Below, piece after piece: positions 33,563-42,303 of a stretch of DNA of 64,000 nt. The DNA comes from Kluyvera sp036759925 (GTDB taxonomy: Bacteria > Pseudomonadota > Gammaproteobacteria > Enterobacterales > Enterobacteriaceae). Numbering within the stretch: the stretch's first letter is position 1; every line of letters begins with the position of its first letter. The DNA lies in contig NZ_JAPKIB010000011.1 of NCBI RefSeq assembly GCF_036759925.1, positions 62,001 through 126,000 of the forward strand, written 5' to 3'. The position numbers and the translations under genes are program-made. Below the pieces are notes generated by a model. That model worked only from the letters and a program-made list of their open reading frames with translations, was not told where the DNA came from and ran no database searches.

Positions 33563-34906
33563 ATGTTAAACAGTATATTAATCATACTCTGTCTGATCGC
33601 TGTAAGTGCGTTCTTCTCTATCTCTGAGATCTCACTTGCGGCATCACGCAAGATCAAACTGAAACTGCTTTCTGATGAAGGCAATACCAACGCCCTACGT
33701 GTTATAAAAATGCAGGAAAACCCCGGTATGTTCTTTACCGTGGTGCAAATCGGCCTTAACGCCGTTGCCATTCTCGGCGGTATCGTCGGCGACGCCGCTT
33801 TCTCCCCCGCATTCAACTCCTTGTTCTCCCAATATATGTCAGCGGAACTCTCCGAGCAGCTGAGCTTTATTCTCTCCTTCTCGCTGGTAACCGGGATGTT
33901 TATCCTGTTCGCGGATTTAACCCCGAAACGCATCGGTATGATTGCGCCTGAAGCCGTGGCTCTGCGTATCATCAACCCGATGCGCTTCTGCCTGGCGGTC
34001 TTCCGGCCGCTGGTGTGGTTCTTCAACGGCATGGCCAACATCATCTTCCGTATCTTCAAGCTGCCGATGGTGCGTAAAGACGATATTACCTCCGACGATA
34101 TCTACGCGGTGGTGGAAGCCGGTGCGCTGGCTGGCGTGCTGCGTAAGCAGGAGCACGAGCTGATTGAAAACGTGTTCGAGCTGGAATCCCGCACCGTGCC
34201 GTCGTCGATGACCCCGCGCGAAAACGTTATCTGGTTCGATCTGCACGAAGATGAGCAGAGCCTGAAAAATAAAGTCGCCGAACATCCACACTCCAAGTTC
34301 CTGGTGTGTAACGAAGACATTGACCACATCATTGGCTACGTCGACTCTAAAGACCTGCTGAACCGCGTGCTGGCTAACCAGAGCATGGCGCTGAACAGCG
34401 GCGTGCAGATCCGCAACACGCTGATCGTGCCGGACACCCTCACCCTCTCTGAAGCGCTGGAAAGCTTCAAAACCGCCGGGGAAGACTTCGCGGTTATCAT
34501 GAACGAATACGCGCTGGTCGTGGGGATCATCACCCTTAACGACGTGATGACCACGCTGATGGGTGACCTGGTCGGCCAGGGGCTGGAAGAGCAGATCGTC
34601 GCCCGTGACGAGAACTCCTGGCTGATTGACGGCGGTACGCCAATTGATGACGTGATGCGCGTGCTGGATATCGACGATTTCCCGCAGTCGGACAACTACG
34701 AAACCATCGGCGGCTTTATGATGTTTATGCTGCGTAAAATCCCGAAACGCACCGATGCGGTGAAGTTCTCTGGCTACAAGTTCGAGGTGGTGGATATTGA
34801 TAACTACCGCATCGACCAGCTGCTGGTGACGCGCATAGATAACAAGCCGACGGTGCTGGTGCCAAAACAGGCCGATATCATCGAAAGCGAACAGCGCACC
34901 GCGTAA
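33563..34906 (+). CDS. ytfL: CNNM/CorC-type membrane protein YtfL (PaeA)
   Basis: A 447-residue inner-membrane protein, the E. coli length. It has an N-terminal DUF21 domain with about four membrane segments (to about 190), a CBS-domain pair (near 215-340) and a C-terminal CorC/HlyC domain (about 355-435). In Salmonella and E. coli this protein, renamed PaeA, is linked to export of cadaverine and putrescine in stationary phase. It is followed by a strong terminator and convergent ytfK, as in E. coli. Its left neighbour there is msrA; here a sugar locus intervenes. Confidence 0.94.
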   Translation: MLNSILIILCLIAVSAFFSISEISLAASRKIKLKLLSDEGNTNALRVIKMQENPGMFFTVVQIGLNAVAILGGIVGDAAFSPAFNSLFSQYMSAELSEQLSFILSFSLVTGMFILFADLTPKRIGMIAPEAVALRIINPMRFCLAVFRPLVWFFNGMANIIFRIFKLPMVRKDDITSDDIYAVVEAGALAGVLRKQEHELIENVFELESRTVPSSMTPRENVIWFDLHEDEQSLKNKVAEHPHSKFLVCNEDIDHIIGYVDSKDLLNRVLANQSMALNSGVQIRNTLIVPDTLTLSEALESFKTAGEDFAVIMNEYALVVGIITLNDVMTTLMGDLVGQGLEEQIVARDENSWLIDGGTPIDDVMRVLDIDDFPQSDNYETIGGFMMFMLRKIPKRTDAVKFSGYKFEVVDIDNYRIDQLLVTRIDNKPTVLVPKQADIIESEQRTA

Positions 34907-34927
34907 AACGCGAGTGCCAGAAACATC

Positions 34928-34957
34928 AACGGCTCCCATTGGGAGCCGTTTTTAATT
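34928..34957 (+). terminator. terminator of ytfL
   Basis: A ten-base stem AACGGCTCCC-ATT-GGGAGCCGTT followed by TTTAATT, 22 bases past the ytfL stop and 20 before the ytfK stop on the other strand. Confidence 0.85.
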
Positions 34958-34976
34958 CTGCCGCATCGTGTTCTGA

Positions 34977-35183
34977 TTACGCCATGTCAGTCTGTAGGCG
35001 TAACACGTGGCGGTTAACTTCAGACATCACAGAAAGGTGCTGAATGTCTCTGACTTTTGGGATAAGAATTTTGCCCTTATCAAATTCAAAAGCGCCAACG
35101 TCCTTGATGTACAACCGTCCACGGAACAGGGTCTTAACGTATTTGGCTACCTGAAACGGGTTGTAGCGTTGGAAAATTTTCAT
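34977..35183 (-). CDS. ytfK: DUF1107 family protein YtfK
   Basis: A 68-residue soluble protein, near-identical to E. coli YtfK (MKIFQRYNPFQVAKYVKTL, KDVGAFEFDKGKILIPKV). In E. coli YtfK is reported to stimulate SpoT-dependent (p)ppGpp accumulation during phosphate or fatty-acid starvation. The ATG at 35183 is preceded by GGAGATTAG; a start five codons upstream is less likely. It is transcribed toward ytfL. Confidence 0.94.
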   Translation of the reverse strand: MKIFQRYNPFQVAKYVKTLFRGRLYIKDVGAFEFDKGKILIPKVRDIQHLSVMSEVNRHVLRLQTDMA

Positions 35184-35282
35184 TCTAATCTCCTGCAAGT
35201 ACTACGCCCTTGTTGTCCACATTTGGCTCAACGCTCCGGGGCGCAAAGTGAAGTACTTGTTAACTATAGTCCATAACAACAG

Positions 35283-35305
35283 AGGTCCTCTATCTTAGAG
35301 GACCT
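35283..35305. other. perfect 10-bp hairpin or palindrome in the ytfK-ytfJ gap
   Basis: AGGTCCTCTA-TCT-TAGAGGACCT, followed on the plus strand by TATTTACCTTTTTATT. It looks like an intrinsic terminator, yet no gene on the plus strand lies upstream of it in the 321-base gap between divergent ytfK and ytfJ. It could end a small RNA, attenuate a long ytfJ leader, or be a protein-binding palindrome near the ytfK promoter (TATAGT on the minus strand about 15 bases away). The remainder of the gap shows no gene. Confidence 0.6.
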
Positions 35306-35504
35306 TATTTACCTTTTTATTACAATAATTCAGAACTTTCTTTTCAGCTATACGACGAACACAGTATAAGCCTTCGATTTCGTGAGATTGTGTGCGTTCC
35401 TCCACAAACTGGCACCGCCTTTGCGGGAAAAAACCATAGATCGCACATATGATTAAAGCTATCGGCCAAGTGGTCGGATCACCTGCATATAAAAAGGAAA
35501 AACC

Positions 35505-36059
35505 ATGACCCTACGTACCCTGCTGGCGGTTTCATGCCTGTTAATGCCGTTAATGGCTGCCGCGCATAACTTTACAAATGGACAACGTGTTTCGCCGGTT
35601 GGCGTGGCGGATCGCGGCGAACTGATTCTCGATAACGATAAGTTTAGCTATAAAAACTGGAATAGCGCGCAGCTACCTGGAAAAGTGAGAGTGGTACAAC
35701 ATATTGCCGGGCGTTCATCGGCAAAAGAGAAAAATGCGACACTCGTCGAGGCGATTAAAGCAGCGAATCTGCCACACGACCGTTACCAGACCACCACGAT
35801 TGTGAATACGGACGACGCGATCCCTGGCTCGTCGATGTTCGTGCGCAGCAGCATTGAGAGCAATAAAAAGCTCTATCCGTGGTCACAGTTTATCGTCGAC
35901 AGCGATGGGCTGGTGCGCAAAGCCTGGCAACTGGATGAAGGCAGCTCTGCCATTGTGGTTCTGGACAAAGAGGGACGGGTGCAGTGGGCCAAAGATGGGG
36001 CGCTGACGCAGGCAGAAGTGCAGCAGGTGGTTGCCCTGCTGCATAAGCTACTCAATTAA
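35505..36059 (+). CDS. ytfJ: YtfJ family periplasmic protein
   Basis: A 184-residue protein with a signal peptide (TLLAVSCLLMPLMAAA, cleavage near residue 21) and a thioredoxin-like overall pattern without a CxxC motif. Its function is not established; it is conserved next to cysQ across enterobacteria. The start follows AAAGGAAAA. Its stop overlaps the convergent cysQ stop by 4 bases. Confidence 0.92.
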   Translation: MTLRTLLAVSCLLMPLMAAAHNFTNGQRVSPVGVADRGELILDNDKFSYKNWNSAQLPGKVRVVQHIAGRSSAKEKNATLVEAIKAANLPHDRYQTTTIVNTDDAIPGSSMFVRSSIESNKKLYPWSQFIVDSDGLVRKAWQLDEGSSAIVVLDKEGRVQWAKDGALTQAEVQQVVALLHKLLN

Positions 36060-36802
36060 AAAATAGAGACCCGGAATCCGGGGTTCAGGAACGATTCGCG
36101 CGGAGTGTAATCCAGCGTTTTCCCCTGCCAGTCGTTGACGTGCGCGCCGGCAGCGGCAGCCACCGCGTGCCCTGCGGCGGTATCCCAGATATTGGTTGGC
36201 CCGAAGCGCGGGTAAAGCTGCGCTTCGCCTTCCGCCACCAGGCAGAACTTCAGCGATGAGCCAATGGACGCAGTATCGTGCTCACCCAACTGCTGCAGAT
36301 ACTCTTTCAGCTCGTCATCGTTGGCATAGTGAGAACGGCTCACTACCACCTTCGGCGGGTTCGCGTCGCGCACCTGAATCGGTTTACGCACGCCGCACTC
36401 TTCTTTCCACGCCTTGCCGTTTTCCGCGCTGTACATCACCTTCAGCACCGGTGCGAACACCACGCCCAGCACCGCTTTGCCGTTTTCAATCAGCGCGATA
36501 TTGACCGTGAACTCGCCGTTGCGCTTGATAAACTCTTTGGTGCCATCAAGCGGATCCACCAGCCAGTAACGTTGCCAGTGCTGGCGTACGTCCCAGCCCG
36601 GCGGGTCCTCTTCCGAGAGAATGGGCACATCCGGCGTCAGCGCCTTCAGCCCTTTGATAATCACATGGTGCGCGGCGATATCGGCGGCCGTAACCGGCGA
36701 ATCATCCTGCTTGCTGGTGACGTCCAGCGGCAGCTTTCCGTCGTATACCTGCATAATGGCATCGCCTGCGTCACGCGCAAGCTGACAGACTTGTTCTAAC
36801 AT
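36056..36802 (-). CDS. cysQ: 3'(2'),5'-bisphosphate nucleotidase CysQ
   Basis: A 248-residue member of the lithium-sensitive inositol monophosphatase family. It removes the 3'-phosphate from PAP and PAPS and so controls the sulfur assimilation intermediate pool. Metal-site motifs are complete: SEEDPPGW near 63-70, DPLDGTKEF at 83-91 and NIWDTAAGHAVAAAAGA near 209. It sits at the inner membrane face in E. coli. It diverges from cpdB across about 210 bases. Confidence 0.95.
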   Translation of the reverse strand: MLEQVCQLARDAGDAIMQVYDGKLPLDVTSKQDDSPVTAADIAAHHVIIKGLKALTPDVPILSEEDPPGWDVRQHWQRYWLVDPLDGTKEFIKRNGEFTVNIALIENGKAVLGVVFAPVLKVMYSAENGKAWKEECGVRKPIQVRDANPPKVVVSRSHYANDDELKEYLQQLGEHDTASIGSSLKFCLVAEGEAQLYPRFGPTNIWDTAAGHAVAAAAGAHVNDWQGKTLDYTPRESFLNPGFRVSIF

Positions 36803-37014
36803 TCTCCACCTCGTTGAGATTACAGTGGCGTTAACTTATTGTTTTATTTATATCGCATCGCCGTTAATTCTGCTATTCCCATCATCGTCCCGGATATCTG
36901 TGAACCGCTGCCGATTTCCTGTCACGCATTTCTGGCATGATTCACATCCTCGTAAGTAACAGAATACAAATACATTTAAATCTGTGTCTCAGATCTAAAA
37001 AAAGGATGCCTCTG

Positions 37015-38958
37015 ATGATCAAGTTTAGCGCAACGCTTCTGGCGACGTTGATTGCTGCCAGCGTAAATGCCGCAACGGTGGATCTCCGCATTATGGAAAC
37101 CACTGATTTGCACAGCAATATGATGGATTTTGATTACTACAAAGATACCGCCACCGAGAAGTTCGGCCTGGTGCGCACCGCGAGCCTGATTAACGCTGCT
37201 CGCGATGAAGTAAAAAACAGCGTACTGGTCGATAACGGTGACGTTATCCAGGGCAGCCCGATGGGCGATTACATGGCGGCCAAAGGGCTGAAACAGGGCG
37301 ATGTGCACCCGGTTTATAAGGCCATGAACCTGCTCGATTACAGCGTCGGTAACCTCGGCAACCACGAATTCAACTACGGTCTGGATTACCTGCATAAAGC
37401 GCTGGCAGGGGCTAAATTCCCGTACGTTAACGCCAATATCATCGACGTTAAGACCAAAAAACCGCTGTTTACACCCTATCGGATTAAAGAAACTGAGGTG
37501 GTCGATAAAGACGGTCACAAGCAGACGCTGAAGATTGGCTATATTGGCTTTGTGCCACCGCAGATCATGACCTGGGATAAGGCCAACCTGAGCGGCAAAG
37601 TGACGGTGAACGACATCACCGAAACCGCGCGTCAATACGTCCCCGAGATGCGCGCCAACGGCGCAGATGTGGTGGTGGTGATTGCCCACTCCGGCCTCTC
37701 CGCTGACCCGTATCAGGCGATGGCGGAGAACTCCGTCTATTACTTAAGCCAGGTGCCGGGCGTCGATGCCATTATGTTTGGCCACGCGCACGCGGTGTTC
37801 CCGAGCAAAGATTTCGCCAGCATCAAAGGGGCGGATATTGCCAAAGGCACGCTTAACGGCATTCCCGCGGTAATGCCGGGAATGTGGGGCGACCATCTGG
37901 GCGTGGTTGACCTGGTGCTGAACAACGACAGCGGCAAATGGCAGGTGACTTCCGCACAGGCCCAAGCGCGCCCGATTTACGATACGGCAGCGAAGAAATC
38001 GCTGGCGGCAGAAGACCATAAGCTGGTTGATGCGCTGAAGGCCGATCACGATGCCACCCGCGAGTTTGTCAGCAAGCCTATCGGCAAGTCTTCCGACAAT
38101 ATGTACAGCTACCTGTCGCTGGTGCAGGACGACCCGACCGTGCAGGTAGTGAACATGGCGCAGAAAGCCTACGTTGAGCACTTTATTCAGGGCGACCCGG
38201 ATCTGGCAAAACTGCCGGTGCTTTCTGCTGCCGCGCCGTTCAAAGTCGGTGGACGTAAGAACGACCCGGCAAGCTACGTCGAAGTAGAAAAAGGCCAGCT
38301 CACCTTCCGTAATGCCGCCGACCTCTACCTCTACCCGAACACGCTGGTGGTGGTGAAAGCCAGCGGCAAAGAGGTGAAAGAGTGGCTGGAGTGCTCCGCC
38401 GGGCAGTTCAACCAGATTGACCCGCACAGCAGCAAGCCGCAGTCGCTGATTAACTGGGATGGTTTCCGCACCTATAACTTCGACGTTATCGATGGTGTCG
38501 ATTACCAGGTCGATGTGACCCAACCGGCGCGCTATGACGGCGAATGCCAGAGCATCAACCCAACATCCGAGCGCATCAAGAACCTGACCTTTAACGGCAA
38601 GCCGATTGATCCGAACGCCACCTTCCTCGTCGCCACCAACAACTACCGCGCCTACGGCGGCAAGTTTGCGGGCACCGGCGACAGCCATATCGCTTTCGCT
38701 TCACCGGATGAAAACCGTTCGGTGCTGGCGGCGTGGATTAGCGAACAGTCGAAGAACAACGGGGAAATTCACCCGGCGGCAGACAACAACTGGCGACTGG
38801 CCCCGATTCACAGCGACACCAAACTGGATATCCGCTTTGAAACCTCTCCGTCAGAAAAAGCGGCGGCGTTTATCAAAGAGAAAGCACAGTATCCGATGAA
38901 GCAGGTGGCGACGGATGATATTGGGTTTGCGATTTATCAGTTGGATTTGAGTAAGTAA
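37015..38958 (+). CDS. cpdB: 2',3'-cyclic-nucleotide 2'-phosphodiesterase/3'-nucleotidase
   Basis: A 647-residue periplasmic enzyme, the E. coli length. It has a signal peptide of 19 residues (LIAASVNA), a metallophosphatase domain with METTDLHSN, GNHEFNYG and GHAHAVF metal motifs, and a C-terminal 5'-nucleotidase domain with NNYRAYGGKF. It turns 2',3'-cyclic nucleotides from RNA decay into nucleosides and phosphate for uptake. The ATG at 37015 (MIKFSAT) after AAGGA was chosen over one three codons upstream, to fit the family start and spacing. Confidence 0.96.
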   Translation: MIKFSATLLATLIAASVNAATVDLRIMETTDLHSNMMDFDYYKDTATEKFGLVRTASLINAARDEVKNSVLVDNGDVIQGSPMGDYMAAKGLKQGDVHPVYKAMNLLDYSVGNLGNHEFNYGLDYLHKALAGAKFPYVNANIIDVKTKKPLFTPYRIKETEVVDKDGHKQTLKIGYIGFVPPQIMTWDKANLSGKVTVNDITETARQYVPEMRANGADVVVVIAHSGLSADPYQAMAENSVYYLSQVPGVDAIMFGHAHAVFPSKDFASIKGADIAKGTLNGIPAVMPGMWGDHLGVVDLVLNNDSGKWQVTSAQAQARPIYDTAAKKSLAAEDHKLVDALKADHDATREFVSKPIGKSSDNMYSYLSLVQDDPTVQVVNMAQKAYVEHFIQGDPDLAKLPVLSAAAPFKVGGRKNDPASYVEVEKGQLTFRNAADLYLYPNTLVVVKASGKEVKEWLECSAGQFNQIDPHSSKPQSLINWDGFRTYNFDVIDGVDYQVDVTQPARYDGECQSINPTSERIKNLTFNGKPIDPNATFLVATNNYRAYGGKFAGTGDSHIAFASPDENRSVLAAWISEQSKNNGEIHPAADNNWRLAPIHSDTKLDIRFETSPSEKAAAFIKEKAQYPMKQVATDDIGFAIYQLDLSK

Positions 38959-38971
38959 GTCCTGCGCACTT

Positions 38972-39048
38972 CCCGGCGTCGCTGCGCTCGGCCGGGCTAC
39001 GATGGCATGTAGCCCGGCCGAGGCGTTTACGTTTACGCCGACGCCGGG
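38972..39048. repeat. BIME-like pair of REP palindromes
   Basis: The first half reads cccggcgtcgctgcgctcggccgggct; after a short spacer (acgatggcatgt) an inverted second half reads agcccggccgaggcgttt...acgccgacgccggga. It lies between cpdB and ytfH and overlaps the last codons and stop of ytfH, so it likely serves both convergent transcripts. Confidence 0.8.
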
Positions 39049-39419
39049 ATCTGCCGCGCCATCACCACCGGCAAATTCACCTCAATCCAGTCCGCTAGCG
39101 CGGCCACCTTCTCACTCACCTCTTCACCCAGCGGCGTCAGGCTATACTCAACGTGCGGTGGCACCACCGGATAGGAGATACGGTTGATAAAACCGTCCTG
39201 CTCCAGCGCCTGCAGCGACTGGGCGAGCATTTTTTCGCTGACCCCACCCATCTTGCGGCGCAGGTCGCTAAAGCGATGCGTGCCTTCACGCAGCGCCACC
39301 AGAATCAGCACGCCCCAACGGCTTGTCACGTGTTTGAGCACGTCCCGTGATGGGCAGCTTTCGGCAAACAGATTGCCGTTACGCAACTTTTGCGTCAGCG
39401 TTGGATTTATTTCTTTCAT
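39033..39419 (-). CDS. ytfH: HxlR family transcriptional regulator YtfH
   Basis: A 128-residue winged-helix protein of the HxlR/DUF24 family (E. coli YtfH is 126), with SCPSRDVLKHVTSRWGVLILVAL at the N-terminus and LRRKMGGVSEKMLAQSLQALE as the recognition helix. Cys20 is in the position of the redox-sensing cysteine of QorR/HypR-type relatives. It diverges from qorB, a quinone reductase, and likely represses it under non-stress conditions. Its last residues (PASA) and stop codon are encoded inside the REP element. Confidence 0.93.
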   Translation of the reverse strand: MKEINPTLTQKLRNGNLFAESCPSRDVLKHVTSRWGVLILVALREGTHRFSDLRRKMGGVSEKMLAQSLQALEQDGFINRISYPVVPPHVEYSLTPLGEEVSEKVAALADWIEVNLPVVMARQIPASA

Positions 39420-39431
39420 ACTTACCTTTTT

Positions 39432-39454
39432 GTACGTACTTACTAAAAGTTAGT
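39432..39454. promoter_or_regulatory. operator candidate between ytfH and qorB
   Basis: GTACGTAC, a perfect 8-base palindrome, runs into ACTTACT-AAA-AGTTAGT, an inverted repeat with six of seven matching pairs. Both lie in the 84-base divergent gap, 13 bases before ytfH and 50 before qorB, where an HxlR-type autoregulator would bind. Confidence 0.5.
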
Positions 39455-39503
39455 TATGGTGATAGCTTACCACAACACCATACGAACACGAAGGAGAAGA
39501 CCC

Positions 39504-40352
39504 ATGATCGCCATTACCGGAGCCACCGGCCAGCTTGGCCAGCACGTCATTGCTAACCTGCTCAACACCACTGCCGCCAGCCAGCTGGTTGCCGTTGTCC
39601 GCAACCCGGCGAAAGCCGAAGCGCTGAGCCAGAAAGGTATCGTCGTTCGTCAGGCCGACTACGGCGACGAAGCAGCGCTGATCAAAGCCCTTCAGGGCGT
39701 GGATAAGCTGCTGATTATCTCCTCCAGCGAAGTCGGCCAGCGCGCGCCGCAGCACCGTAATATTATCAATGCCGCCAAAGCGGCGGGCGTGAAGTTCATC
39801 GCCTACACCAGCCTGCTGCACGCCGATGCATCGCCGCTGGGCCTACACGTTGAACACGTCGAAACCGAGAAAATGCTGGCCGATTCCGGCATTCCTTACG
39901 CGCTGCTGCGTAACGGCTGGTATACCGAAAACTATCTGGCGAGCGCACCGCCTGCGCTGGAGCACGGCGTGTTTATCGGTGCTGCCGGTGAAGGCAAAAT
40001 TGCCTCAGCAACCCGTGAAGACTACGCTGCTGCTGCCGCGCGTGTTATCGCTGAAGAAGGTCACGCCGGGAAGGTATACGAACTGGCAGGGGACCACGGC
40101 TGGACGCTGAGTGAACTGGCCGCCGAGCTGGCAAAACAGAGCGGTAAAAAAGTGGTGTATCAGAACCTGAGCCAGGCCGATTTCGCCGCCGCGCTCAAAA
40201 GCGTGGGCCTGCCTGCCGGGCTGGCCGATATGCTGGCGGACTCTGACGTTGGCGCCTCCAAAGGTGGCCTGTTCGACGACAGCCATACCCTGAGCAAACT
40301 GATTGGTCGCCCAACCACGCCGCTTGCGGAGAGCGTCAAAGGCATCCTGTAA
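39504..40352 (+). CDS. qorB: NAD(P)H:quinone oxidoreductase QorB
   Basis: A 282-residue NmrA-like short-chain reductase (ytfG; E. coli 286). The GATGQLG dinucleotide motif is at 5-11, and SSSEVGQRAPQHRN, FIAYTSLLHAD and LLRNGWYTENYL are family landmarks. It reduces quinones with NADPH. The ATG at 39504 after AAGGAGA gives the usual start. It is divergent from the HxlR regulator ytfH, which implies quinone- or electrophile-responsive control; that response is inference from relatives. Confidence 0.94.
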   Translation: MIAITGATGQLGQHVIANLLNTTAASQLVAVVRNPAKAEALSQKGIVVRQADYGDEAALIKALQGVDKLLIISSSEVGQRAPQHRNIINAAKAAGVKFIAYTSLLHADASPLGLHVEHVETEKMLADSGIPYALLRNGWYTENYLASAPPALEHGVFIGAAGEGKIASATREDYAAAAARVIAEEGHAGKVYELAGDHGWTLSELAAELAKQSGKKVVYQNLSQADFAAALKSVGLPAGLADMLADSDVGASKGGLFDDSHTLSKLIGRPTTPLAESVKGIL

Positions 40353-40433
40353 TCGTTAAAAATCGGTTAAATGTGGTAGCGCCCCCGCGGGCCATCTCTG
40401 ATAATAAAAGAATGGTCCAGGGGGAAACATCAC

Positions 40434-41258
40434 GTGCAAGGCGTACCAGAACAGTTCAGCGATGAGAAAGACAGCGCCCGCTTTCGCCATCTGGCGCAGG
40501 TGCCGGGCGTTGAGCTTTATCATGCCCATATCTCCCGCTACGCCTTTGAACCCCACACCCACGAAGCCTTTGGCATTGGCGTGATTGAAGCCGGTGCCGA
40601 GCGCTTTCGCTATCGCGGTACCCAACACGTTGCGCCAATTCACTCGGTGGTCACCATGAACCCGGACGAACTGCACACCGGCGAGGCGGAAACCGCCGAC
40701 GGCTGGCGCTACCGGATGATTTACCTCCAGCCCGACCTGCTCGAAGAGGTCACCGGCGTTCGCCACTGGTGGTTTGATGATGTCACCCGCCACGACCCAC
40801 AGCGCTCGCTGTTGATTGGTCGCCAGATCCACGCCCTCTGGCATACCGACGACCCGCTCGCGCAAAAAGGGCTGCTGCTGGATATGATCGACACCTTCCA
40901 GCCGCTGGCCTGTCATGCGCCGGTGCTGGCGGAAGGGGCGCATCGCTTTGCCCACGTGCGCGACTATCTCTACGACAACTACATGCACCCCATCACCCTC
41001 GACGAACTGGCGAACGTCGCGGCGCTGAGCCCGTGGCACTTCCAGCGTCAGTTCAAAGCCCATTTCCACGTCACGCCGCACCAGATGCTGATGGCCGTAC
41101 GCTTATGGCGTGCCAAAGAGTTTCTCACCCACGGCATGCCCGCCGCTGAAGTCGCCGCCGCGACCGGGCTGACCGACCAGTCGCACCTCACCCGCGCCTT
41201 TACCCAGCGCTACGGTATCACCCCGGTGCGCTACCAAAAGCAGGTTGTCCGTCGCTAA
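40434..41258 (+). CDS. AraC family transcriptional regulator
   Basis: A 274-residue regulator with an N-terminal cupin-type effector domain (YAFEPHTHEAFGIGVIEAG, HSVVTMNPDELHTGEAE) and a C-terminal AraC double helix-turn-helix (LDELANVAALSPWHFQRQFK, residues about 182-201, and ATGLTDQSHLTRAFTQRYGITP). The start is a GTG with GGGGGA eight bases before. It lies directly upstream of ytfF on the same strand, where E. coli K-12 has no regulator, and probably controls that exporter, a common AraC-exporter pairing. Confidence 0.88.
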   Translation: MQGVPEQFSDEKDSARFRHLAQVPGVELYHAHISRYAFEPHTHEAFGIGVIEAGAERFRYRGTQHVAPIHSVVTMNPDELHTGEAETADGWRYRMIYLQPDLLEEVTGVRHWWFDDVTRHDPQRSLLIGRQIHALWHTDDPLAQKGLLLDMIDTFQPLACHAPVLAEGAHRFAHVRDYLYDNYMHPITLDELANVAALSPWHFQRQFKAHFHVTPHQMLMAVRLWRAKEFLTHGMPAAEVAAATGLTDQSHLTRAFTQRYGITPVRYQKQVVRR

Positions 41259-41331
41259 TCAGCAATCTCATACAATACGGCGTCCCTTTCCCCTCCTACA
41301 CTTTTCAGCATGTTCAACAGAAGTGGAAATC

Positions 41332-42300
41332 ATGATGATTAGCGGTGTGCTGTATGCCCTGTTAGCGGGTTTGATGTGGGGGCTGATTTTTGTCGGGCCG
41401 TTAATCGTGCCGGATTACCCGGCGGTGTTGCAGTCGATGGGGCGCTATCTGGCGCTGGGGCTGATTGCCCTGCCGCTGGCGTGGCTGGGTCGGGCGCGTC
41501 TGCGCCAGCTTACGCGTCAGGACTGGTGGACGGCGCTGGGGCTGACCATGGTCGGCAACCTTATCTATTACGTCTGCCTTGCCAGCGCGATTCAGCGCAC
41601 CGGCGCGCCGGTTTCAACAATGATCATCGCCACGCTGCCGGTGGTTATCCCAATTTTCGCCAACCTGCTCTATAGCCAGCGCGACGGTAAGCTGTCGTGG
41701 ATGCGGCTGATGCCCGCGCTGGTGCTGATTGGCATTGGGCTGCTGTGCGTGAATATCGCCGAGCTGCGTCAGGGGCTGCCGGACTTTAGCGGCTGGCGCT
41801 ACGGCTCCGGGATTGCGCTGGCGAGCGTGTCGGTGGTGTGCTGGGCATGGTATGCCCTGCGTAACGCCCGCTGGCTACGGGAGAATCCGCACCAGCCGCC
41901 GCTGATGTGGGCCACCGCGCAGGCGCTGGTCACACTGCCGGTTTCCGTTATCGGATACGTCGCGGCCTGTCTGTGGCTGAACGCCCAGACGCCAGAGTTT
42001 TCGCTGCCTTTCGGCCCACGACCAACGGTGTTTATTGGGTTGATGATCGCCATCGCCGTGCTCTGTTCATGGGTGGGTGCATTGTGCTGGAATGTGGCGA
42101 GTCAACGACTGCCGACGGTGATCCTTGGGCCATTGATTGTCTTTGAAACACTGGCAGGGCTGCTGTACACCTTCCTGCTGCGCCAGGAAATGCCGCCGAT
42201 GCTAACGCTGAGCGGGATTGCACTGCTGGTGATAGGCGTGGTGATTGCGGTGCGGTCAAAACCGCAGAAACCGGCGGTGGTGCCGGTCTCTGAGGTCTGA
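41332..42300 (+). CDS. ytfF: DMT family inner-membrane protein YtfF
   Basis: A 322-residue protein with ten hydrophobic segments and two EamA repeats, close to E. coli YtfF (ISGVLYALLAGLMWGLIF, NLIYYVCLASAIQRTGAPVS). The substrate is unknown; EamA proteins export amino acids or metabolites. Two adjacent ATGs (41332, 41335) can start it; the first is given. It follows the AraC regulator by 73 bases and converges on a chemoreceptor gene 3 bases beyond its stop. Confidence 0.9.
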   Translation: MMISGVLYALLAGLMWGLIFVGPLIVPDYPAVLQSMGRYLALGLIALPLAWLGRARLRQLTRQDWWTALGLTMVGNLIYYVCLASAIQRTGAPVSTMIIATLPVVIPIFANLLYSQRDGKLSWMRLMPALVLIGIGLLCVNIAELRQGLPDFSGWRYGSGIALASVSVVCWAWYALRNARWLRENPHQPPLMWATAQALVTLPVSVIGYVAACLWLNAQTPEFSLPFGPRPTVFIGLMIAIAVLCSWVGALCWNVASQRLPTVILGPLIVFETLAGLLYTFLLRQEMPPMLTLSGIALLVIGVVIAVRSKPQKPAVVPVSEV

Positions 42301-42303
42301 GGC

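Noticed and set aside
33415..33627. Possible 70-codon plus-strand leader peptide before ytfL
   Set aside because: It begins upstream of the likely transcription start, overlaps the ytfL start in another frame and has no ribosome site.
33917..34939. 340-codon minus-strand open frame opposite ytfL
   Set aside because: Composition (very high His, Val, Asp) is that of an antisense shadow, and ytfL is intact on the other strand.
37744..38688. 314-codon minus-strand open frame opposite cpdB
   Set aside because: The plus strand encodes an intact CpdB with all motifs. The antisense frame has no ribosome site or known domain.
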